NCBI GenBank assembly: GCA_004335635.1
Contig: QAXH01005768.1
Location: 1-10,800, forward strand
Length of the DNA stretch: 10,800 nucleotides
Source of the DNA: Chloromonas sp. AAM2
Lineage: Eukaryota; Chlorophyta; Chlorophyceae; Chlamydomonadales; Chlamydomonadaceae
Direction: 5' to 3'
Shown in pieces: positions 1-9,100 of the stretch. A program made the translations under genes and the position numbers. Every line of letters starts with the position of its first letter. The first letter of the stretch is position 1. The notes below the pieces were generated by a model, which did not search any database, was not told the origin of the DNA, and worked only from the letters and a program-made list of their open reading frames with translations.

Positions 1-73
1 TGATGATGTTGCATATGGAGATTGAGCAATATTCTATTCGACTTGTTGGTCAATACAGATGCGGAAAAGAAAT

Positions 74-97
74 TCACTCACTCACTCACTCACTCAC
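74..97 (+). repeat. (TCAC)6 microsatellite forming the acceptor tract of exon 1
   Basis: Six perfect TCAC units run straight into the AG at 98-99, so this simple repeat supplies the pyrimidine-rich stretch of the splice acceptor. Length change here could affect splicing strength (inference). Confidence 0.85.
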
Positions 98-99
98 AG

Positions 100-166
100 G
101 GGTATCTGCTGGCAGTGGCGACGTGTGAACTTGCCAGAGCAAGTCTGGCACCCCTGCCCGGACCAG
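100..166 (+). CDS. PI4KA: PI4KA exon 1 of this window
   Basis: 67 nt, entering in phase 0 and leaving in phase 1. The acceptor is CACAG at 95-99, preceded by six TCAC units, and the donor is CCAG|GTATGT. It reads GYLLAVATCELARAS followed by a Pro-rich end, a hydrophobic helix matching the YLLAVAFLE-like block of plant PI4K alpha. It is short, but its exit phase fits exon 2 and the joined codon is Gly. Earlier exons must lie before position 1. Confidence 0.7.
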
Positions 167-3100
167 GTATGTGATGTGCTCAGGAAACCACGTGACCCGT
201 CAGACACTGAAGAACTGAAGGCGACCCTGCTGTCCCCGATGTCCCCCTGATGTCCCCCTGATGTCCCCCTGATGTCCCCCTGATGTCCCCCTGCTGTCCC
301 TGCACCTCGTAGCCCTCCACACGCCTTAAAACCAGTACGCTGATGATATGGCTGGTTCGTTGGTCAACAGGCCGCATGAATCACTTGCTCTGGTCTGTTG
401 CATCCAAAGGGGATTGAGTAAGTATTGCATGGGTGGCAATGGACGGCCTCCAGTCAAGCTGCATTGCCTGGGTCGTGTTCTTTGCTGCAGGTGGCGTGTG
501 CCCCATCTCCATCACACTGGCCTATCTACAGGTGGGTACATGCAGGTTATGCCGCACGGGCATGCATCATGTGTGAGGGAAGGCGTGGTGGGCGCGGGGA
601 CATCACCACCATCATGTGCATGTCTATTGCATGGCTTGCCATCAGTCGCGCGCGCTACCCTCATTTGTACGCCCGCTGAACTCCCTGCTAAACCTTACCT
701 AATACGGAGTCAACTGCTGAAGTTACTTGTGGGAGTTGGTATTTCTCCATTAGGGTACCTGATGCAAGACAATGGCAGACCGGCTATGTGAAACTTAGGC
801 CTGAGCCACACGCTGCCAGACAAGATATTCCAATCGTTTGTCAGCCCAGTAAACCGGTAGATGTATGATACGTTATGCAATGCGCACTTGCGTTATGTCG
901 CGCATGACTGGAGCACGGCTTCCCGCCTGCTCCCCAGGTCACCCATTTACAAGCAACAATTTGCATGTGTTGCTGCTATCCTGTACCGCAGGTCACTCGC
1001 TCGATGTCTTCCTCCAGCGCATGGTACAGCCGCATAGCAGACCAGGCCACAAACCGCTACCTGGCAGCCTGCGAGTCAATGCGCTCCGCCGCCGCAGCCG
1101 AAATCAACACATCGCCACGCACCCGCCGTCTCTCTACCACCCCTGCCACAATCAACACAACCAACACACATTCTATCGGGCCGCTTCTCGCCCCCGCTAC
1201 GCCTTCGTATATCGCGTCAGCCACACCCTGGTGGACGAACGCCTGCAGCGCGACTCGATCGCAGTCGTTCTTGGCGGTTTCTGGAGCCGTTTCTGGAGCG
1301 GTTTCTAGTGAAGAGGAGGTCGTTGATGCGCGCGTGCTCGCGTCTGTGGCTGCGGCGTCTCAGGCGCATGCGTGTGTGGAACAGCTTGCGGTTACGCTGA
1401 TTCTGCATCTCAGCAACTGGGAGGGACACACGGAGGGCGCTCCAGCACAGGTGGGGCACGTGGGGCATGTGGGTGGGTGGTGGCAGTTGCATTGTGTTTC
1501 CATCTCTGTTTTTTGGTCAAGTTTACATGTCACTTCTCCAGCACAAGCATCATGGTCACCGCTTACACTTACGTGCTTCCGCTTACACTTCCGCTTACGG
1601 CAAAAGGCCCAAATCCCCCGTAAGCGGTGACTATGACAACCGTCATACCAGACGATCGGGTGTACTGGTGTGGCAGATGCGTGAGGCCCATCTGACCCTG
1701 CCATTCAGGCTCTATCTCTGTTTCATGCATACGACCAGGTAGGCGACGGTCAGATGTACCGCAGCGATAAGAAAATGAAAAAGACACGAGTGCAAGGGCT
1801 GTACTCGCATTGGAACAACGGCAGAATGCTGCAAGGTCATCAGCATGGTTACCATGTTGGCAGTCAACGATACAAACCACACCAAACAACAATTTCGAAT
1901 CCGTAACCACATATTACAAATGTATCGCATCCTTGAAGTATATTTGCCAATGACGCGGCCTGTTTATCGTGCAGCTCCAGATCACGGCCAGATCCCAGCA
2001 TGGCCAGGGTTACCATATCACAGGGCTGGCATTCAACCACGCATGGTCCCGCTTGGCACGCAGGTTGTGCAGACGAGTCAGCAGCTGCTGCTGAAGCTCC
2101 TGTCCCGCTACCCCGCGCTGTACTGGAGCCCCGTGTGCCTGCAGGCTCTGCTCAGTGAGTGCGGCAAGCGGAGATGGGCGAGCCATGTGGGCTCTGCATT
2201 GTCCATGCCTTGAGCGGCCGATGGGAACCGCAAGGCTTCGAGCAAGTGTCACGTCATGGCCTGAATCAGTGAATGAACAGGCATGCAGCACGACCAAGAG
2301 AGTAACATGAAACGACCATGTGAAACCTGTGCCCCGTTACAGAGTCACTCATCCGTAATGGATCGTCACATGGTTTACTGCATGTCAAACAGGCGTGGAA
2401 CGGGGACGTGCTGTTTCACTGCTCATACAGGAAGTAGGCGAATTCAAGACCCAGTGTGTCCTTTGTTTTCACTGGAGCAAGAGAATCGATGACATGAGGG
2501 GTGTGTTTTGCTTGTGATGCAGGCATGCTTCAGTTGGAAGAGGGCGATAGGCCCCTGGGCACGCTGAAGGGTGCCACATCTTCAGCGGGGGCCTCGTCAG
2601 TGGTGTGGCGGGTGCTGCAGGGATGGGTGGTCAACGCAGCCACAGCGGCACCTGCACGCACAGGTACTAGCCGTGTTTTTATTGGGTTGGGGGCATAGGA
2701 AATAGTTCACCAGTGGTAAATGCATTCATGTCCTGTGTGAGCGGGGCCCTGTCAGTGGTGTGGCGGGTGCTGCAGCTGCCGGGATGCCAGGTAAGCGCGG
2801 CCGCCGCGGCATTGGACGCACAGGTACGCTTTTGGTTTTGCTTTGCAGGTAGCATAGTGGCTGTACAGGCTTGGGGTAGACCTCTTCCGTACTAGCTTGT
2901 GTGTGGAACTGATGCTTTTATGATTGTAAAATATGAAGAATCTCATCATCATCATCATTACATAGCTTTTCATGGTTCAACCCACGGTGCTGCAGCTAGA
3001 CACAATATAGAGGCAATGAAGAATCTGGATGTGGGGAACTCACTCAATGATGAGGAGTTAGAAGCTCACACGGTCGCTCCGTAGGCGACACTACCGTACG

Positions 3101-6100
3101 ACCGCAGTTTTCTTTACGGACGCGAATTTGATTTTGGCCCGGAATCAGTAAAAAATGCGGTTCGCTGCAAAAATAACTGAATGCCCGTCGACAAAACACA
3201 AAAGAAGTGCGGTCGCAGTTCAATTACCAAACAACAAAATGCAAGCTGCCAAGCCTCTCGTCCCCAGCCGGCCTCCTGGAGGCCAGAAGAGTATTTCTGA
3301 TTTCTGGCAGCCCAAGGATGGCTCATGGGTTGTTCAGGAGAATCTGCCTGCAGCTGCTCCGCCCAAAACACCTGTCCTTCCACGTGCCAAGCCAGTGACC
3401 ATCGATCTGCTAGATACCGACTGCGATGACTCTGACGACAATCTTGTGGATCCCGAGGAGGCTGTGGACAAGAGGGGCGTACGATCTACTATTTGGATTG
3501 TGCGTTGAGTCAAGTTTATGTTGCATGATGGCCTGGGCTACCTGTTCTCAGTTGTTCTCTGTGCAAAACGTGTAAGCTGATTTTGGCAAGGATTCTGGTC
3601 TGAAATCGGTAAAAGTTCGCTTGAGATTGCGGACGATTCAAACTGCGTTCACCTAAAAAATAAATGGTGTTTTTTCGGATCCGTAAAACTTAGCATCCGT
3701 AAAGAAAACTGCGGTCCTACGGTATGATGTATGTATACTTGGCAGGATAGCTTGAATCAGTGAATCGGACGGTATCCAACCTCGGCTTTTGCATGGCTTG
3801 CTAGCGTTCGCGCTCGGTGCATGTGGGTCCCCCTGATGTACTTGATATAGATATATATTCTATACATACAGGAGTGGATCCTTTTCTGCCGTGTAAACAT
3901 ACAGCCGCAACGCCGTGGTCCAAAAAAATACAAACCTACAGCCAGCCTTTGACGTGCTCGGCTTTGGGACAGGACATGCAATGGACAGGCACAGGCATAC
4001 AGTGCCATTGCTTTGATGAGAGGCCTGCACAGCAGCGGACAGGTCAGGCCAGGTCGAGGATACCACGCAGCATCAGGACTGGGCAGCTGCATCTACTCAT
4101 GTGCAACGCCGACTCAGTTTGCATCACACAACATGATGAAGGCAATAGGTTTATGATGATGATGCACTCAACAGCTTGTTGAGCAGTCAATAGCCGATGA
4201 TAAGGATTCAGTCAATAGCTTCATGATGATGCACTCGATCTTGTTACAATGCAGCAGTCCATCACTCTTGATTGCACTCGCACTCGCTCTTGCAGCTATG
4301 CGACCGTTTAACCAAATGCACTCCTGCCGCTTTTCTGCAGAGGCTCTGTTGCATCAGTTCCTAGGCCAGCAGTCCCCCATCACCGCCGCCCCCGGCCCGT
4401 ACCCGGCCCCGACACGTTCCGCGGGAACGGCTGCCAGCGCGGCAGCCGCCGCCCTGCGCCGTTCGACCGACCTCCTAGCAGCCGCCGCCTCGGCTCGGGC
4501 CGACACACAGCTCTCGTCTAAGGCTGATACTACGCTGGCTCTGTGCCAGAAGCAGTACTACAGCGGCCTAGTCAGCGGGCTAGCGTGGCTACAGGTATGG
4601 TTATGCAGTTTCTAGCTTCATGATGATGCAGTTCAATGCTATCTCTTATTACCACTGTATACTACAGCGTGCTAGCGTGGGCTACAGGTGATGATGATGC
4701 AATAGCTTCACGATGGTGAAGTAAATGTCTTGATCGTGATGCATTTAATCACTTTACAAGAGAGCAGTAAGGTGGGTACAGTTGTGAATATGATTGAGTT
4801 GGTAGCCTCATGGGGATGCAATCAATATTGAGCATTTCTGATACTATGGATTGCTGTTGTTGAAGCGGTACTGAGCATTACATGCACTCCTTGCGTGTCT
4901 ACAGGGATCCCAGGCAGGCCTGGCGCCTGGCAAGGGTGTGGTGGTGCAGCTCAAGGCGGCGCTGAAGAGCCATGCGGCATGGCCTGAGTTGCAGGTACGA
5001 GGACAGGGCTTGTTAGCATTTCTGTTTGTATGTGATGGCCTTACGTGTGAGCCCGGCTCTGGCCTTCAATGCATAGCCAGCACATATTTGTTCCAGCTTG
5101 GGCTGGTGTCCCATCGTAAACTGCGCTGATTCGCATGATGTTCGGAGCTCATATCATATCACTGCCTACCATGTGCCATGGCCTGTGCGCTGGCGGTGTG
5201 TGGTTTCAACGTCGCTGCTTACAAGTTGCCACCTTTCAGAGTCAATGTGTTTTTACATCAGGGTTCGTTGAAGGGTTTGTTTCTCAAATCTCAAATGTGG
5301 AAAATCCAAGTTCGCAAACCCCTTTTTGAACGGTTGTTACGAAGTTCAAATGAGAATTCGGTATACAGCAAACAATTGCACTGAGTCGGGCAGTGCACTC
5401 TTCCACAGCGTAGCAGGCAGCGCATATTCATTCCAGATGGAAAGTCCATTGAAAACTGCCCGACCCCTCTCGCGTTACCTGATGCCTGTGTGAATGGGTC
5501 ACCAGCAACATCACATTGCCCGCAGTCGTCTAGAAACTGTACTATTTTTTGTGCATAGCCGGGAGCCGAGTCCCGTCGTGCCGAGAGCATGTGCCAAGCA
5601 TGTGCCAAGAGCAATAGATAGTATTGCTTGCAACTTAACGTGCGCCATCAGACAATGGGTCATGAGCAATGGAGTGTACTGCTGTGAACCGCCTGATTGC
5701 CTGTTGCTGGTCCGTGGCTGTGCTGCTGCAGCAACGCTATCTCTGCGGTGCGGCAGTGCTCGCCCTCGCACAGCCCGCAGCAGCCGACATCGCCCTAGCC
5801 TTCGGAGCCGAAGAGGCCGATCAACCCGACGAGGAAGAGGGGGGCGATGGGAATGAGCACGTGCCCGGGACTGCCGGGATGGGCGCTCTGCAGGCAGCTG
5901 ATGGGGACCTGTCGTGCCTGAGGGACGAGTGGAACCATGAACTGCTGCAGTGCCTGTGTGCTGTGCCCCTGGAAAGGTAGGCAGCACGGCTGGGCATGGT
6001 GATGTGTACTTCTTTGAACCCTAAGCCTGGCCGGGAGTGAAGCCATCGGCCACTGTTGCCTACAGCTCCGAACTCCCACTGCTCAAATACCTACTGTTGC

Positions 6101-9100
6101 ATACTGCTCCGAACACCTACTGCATTAACTAGGTTGTGTTTTGGTGGTCCAAGAGAACACGTGACCACAGTTCACAACCGCTTGACCAGGAAGCTCAAAG
6201 AAGCCTATTCAGCCATACCAAGCTGGGATGGATGTGATGGCATGACATGAACCCTGTAGAGGCGATCAAATAATGAAGTCGATGCAAACTGGTTGGGCAG
6301 CAGTATTGCACCAACCAGCCACACCTGGTGCACTGGTGTGTGCAGGTTCTCTCCTGAGGTGATGTCCATGGCCCTGTTTGCATGGAGCTGGGTGGGTGCC
6401 TCCAGCCCAGGGTGGCTCATGCCCCTCGCGAGCCGGGCCATGACGGCATGGTGCATGTCTGTGGACCGGCGCATGGGGCTCTTTTCGGGCGAGTGGGGAC
6501 GTGCGGTGGGCACCGGCATCGAGGCGGACGTGGAGGCGGAGGCACATGAGGTAGAAACGGAGAAACGTGAGTCACGTGGGGAACTGCTGGTGGCAGGAGG
6601 TCTGTGTGTGGGGCAAGTTATGCCTGCCTGGCTCGAGTTGCTTGCATGGGTCACAAAATGGACGCATGGAATTGCATTGAGGCAGATCAGAGGCATATAT
6701 TCATTAGCACAGTAGCCTTACAGTAGCCTTACCTGTTGGCTCCTTGCTGCCATCCTTCCTTGCTTGCCTGACATGTCGCCCCATGTTCTGTACGTGTCTC
6801 AGCAGGTGGCGGCGCATGCCTGTTATCTGCTCTTCAGTGCCACTCGCAGCGCCTGACCTTCTTTTTGCCTTCGTCTTGCCTTCTCCTGTTGGCTTCTTCA
6901 TACCTTCTCCTTACCTTCTCCTGTTGGCTTCTTCTTACGTTCTTCTTACCTTCTCCTTACCTGCCTGTTGCCCCTCCTGCCTGCATCTTAGGTGGTGAAA
7001 GCACAGACCTTCTGTCCGCTCTTCAGTGCCACCAGCAGTGGCTGACGTTCTTCATCGAGTTGTGGGACAGCGCAGGGGACAGGAGCGACGCGGACAGGGA
7101 CGCCATGGCAGGGGTGAGGACATGGGCATGTCATGGCAATGTCGTGGCAGTTGTTGTTCTGTGTCAATGGGGACAATAACGGGAATGGAAGCAACCGACG
7201 CAAAAGTCGCTAAGCCAATAAAGGGACATACTGGCAGGGGTGAGGCAACCAAGGCAGGCCGCCTTTTGTCTGAGTGCCAATGGTTTGGTTGGCTTGCGTT
7301 GTGCGGAAGCAGCGCCTAGCCCGCAGGTCAGGGTGTAGGCTGACCAATGCAGACTAGGCCTGAACAGCACACATCCATTATATCCATTATATTAGTTATA
7401 TACATTATATACATTGTAAAGAAACACAAGTCCAACAGCCGCGAGATATATCTGGTCGATGCTCACAGGGTCAGGGTAACCCTGACATGGTAGCCCTGAC
7501 ATGGTCACCCTGACGTTCTGCCTTTTTGCTACCTCTTATCGACCCTGCGCCTCATTGTGTTATCCATGATTACTCTTCCCTGCACTATCTTATCTTGATG
7601 TTATTGCTCATGGCTGCCCTTGCAGTTGCTCCAGCGAGCCCTGCACCACGCGCTGTCCAACCCCTCGCTGCTCAGCACACACCCCGCCGCCGCCTCGCCC
7701 CGCTTCCGCCTGCTGACGCTTGCGCTGCGGGTGGTGCGGCAGTGCTGGGCAACGGCCAGGGAGGGCAGCGGGCGGCTCGTGAGCCTTGCGCTGCTGCAGG
7801 ATAAGTTGATCAAGGCGGGACTGCAATGGTGGGTGGGCTTGGCAGGGAACGGGATTCTGGCAATACATCCGGTGCGCTTACCGCCGCATCATTCCATATT
7901 TCTTGACAAATGAGGTTGCACTCCTTCAGTAGAATTTCCAAAAGAATGCCAAACCGTTTTTCTACCTAGACTGACTGGGTGCCTTGTCCTTGCACGGTTT
8001 GGTCACCTTACTAATACACCTTCCCTGATTCGCACATTTCCTCCCTTACAACTTAGAGTTCACCAGCGTATTTACTTGTTTACGCATGGGCACATCGCCA
8101 TCAAGTGTACTGCCGGGTTGCCCCTTTCAGGTTCATGCACAGCCCCAGCTACTCTGGCCACCTGTCCCAGCACCAGTCGCAGGAGCAGCACACAGCAGTC
8201 AAGGAGTTTGCCACGCAACTGGGCGCACTCATAAGCGGCGGCAACAAACACTGGCAGACAGCGGCTAACGTGCCCGTGTACAACCCAGCTGTGCATGGCA
8301 GGTACGTTTCTGGGCGTATGTCATTTCGAACGTCCCCTCGCGTCACACTTTGGCCCCTTCGTCACACTTTCTCCCTCACGTCACTCTTTCCCCTCATGTC
8401 ACTCTCTCCTCACGTGCCACATGTCACACTCTCTCCCTGACATTACACTTTCAGATCTCTCATGGAAGCCACCGCTGCCAGTACCAGCACTGCTCCTGCC
8501 CCCGACCCGACCCGGTCTGTGCCGCACCCAGTGTGGGGCTCGGAGGGGCAGCTGGGGCCCAGGGCAGCCAAGCTGCTGCTGTTCCTGGCACTGAGGGAGG
8601 TGGACAGGCTACAGGTAAGCAGCAGCGCGGTATGCAAGCTAGGGAACCAGGGCCGTTACCAGTTTCATTGCAGGCAAGTTCACTGGCGAACCAGGGTGAC
8701 GGATCACTCAAGTTTCAGGACATAATCACCCGGTGACCCCCATGCTGCCTCCTATTCCTCTAAGGCAGGCTATAACGCATACTTTGCCACATCATATGTG
8801 GCAACTGCAATTGTTTGCTTAAGTACTTATTCACGCTCATTGTCATCAGCATCACACGGCTTTCCGCTTATCACACGGTTACGCTCATTGCTGATCATCT
8901 CTTATTGTGCAGGTTTGGTCGCAGCCTATCCCTGCTGCCTACGGCCCGCCTGCCCTGGCCCCGCCCAGCAGCGTGCCTGCATCGGTCTGGGAGGAGCATG
9001 TAAACACGGCATGGCAGGTGGGTTTGGCACGGGCGTCTGCCCTTGTGTTGCTGCGCATGAACAAGTAAGAGGCAGAGTGTGTAACAAGGCGATGAAACAG

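Larger units (their letters stand above)
3092..3724. mobile_element. Compact DNA transposon with 30-bp TIRs and a candidate TA target duplication
   Basis: Terminal inverted repeats 3094-3123 and 3693-3722 match at 28 of 30 positions, starting CCGTA. TA flanks both ends (3092-3093 and 3723-3724). CCGTAAA words recur just inside the right end. Only about 570 bp lies between the TIRs, holding one short ORF and no recognisable transposase catalytic domain, so the element is probably non-autonomous. A TA duplication would suit the Tc1/mariner/pogo group, but two bases alone cannot fix the superfamily. The sequence left of the element (3071-3084) also partly mirrors the left end. Confidence 0.85.
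2664..4340 (+). other. Intron 5, longest complete intron, hosting an exon copy and a transposon
   Basis: 1677-bp GT-AG intron. In order it holds a partial copy of exon 5 (2740-2827), an (ATC)n tract near 2943-2958, a DNA transposon (3092-3724), AT-rich sequence near 3845-3870, and several ATGATGATGCA-type words near the 3' end (4150-4240). The phase-1 codon split across it is restored exactly (G plus AG gives Glu), which supports the intron despite its length. Confidence 0.8.

Noticed and set aside
229..301. CRISPR-like short repeats
   Set aside because: Units of 11 bp are directly adjacent with no spacers, in an intron of a eukaryotic gene. It is a minisatellite.
180..377. Minus-strand ORF with repeated Gly-Asp-Ile/Gly-Thr-Ser motifs
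   Set aside because: The repeats are only the translation of the 11-bp minisatellite.
965..1630. Stand-alone 221-codon ORF
   Set aside because: It is exon 3 (992-1450) plus read-through of both flanks. The splice sites and phase show it belongs to PI4KA.
2738..2827. Taking the second copy as the true exon 5
   Set aside because: It lacks the upstream half of the exon and the conserved Trp. The first copy joins both neighbours in phase.
2899..3084. Short ORF with a run of six histidines
   Set aside because: The His run is a CAT/ATC microsatellite in intron 5. The rest has no recognisable features.
3071..3105. CACTA-type transposon end (CACTA at 3089-3093)
   Set aside because: The right end does not show a matching inverted CACTA. 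The symmetric ends start at CCGTA inside TA.
5178..5384. Possible missed PI4KA exon in intron 7
   Set aside because: Open frame, but no resemblance to the family, and exons 7 and 8 join in phase into a continuous helix.
5511..5987. 158-codon minus-strand ORF rich in Arg/Pro/Ser
   Set aside because: It is antisense to exon 8, and its composition is what the complementary strand of GC-rich coding DNA gives.
6205..6696. 163-codon minus-strand ORF
   Set aside because: It is antisense to exon 9, which has clear family resemblance. The ORF is a shadow in GC-rich coding sequence.
7376..7418. AT-rich promoter or origin
   Set aside because: It lies within an intron with no associated start of transcription. 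It is a simple AT-rich repeat.
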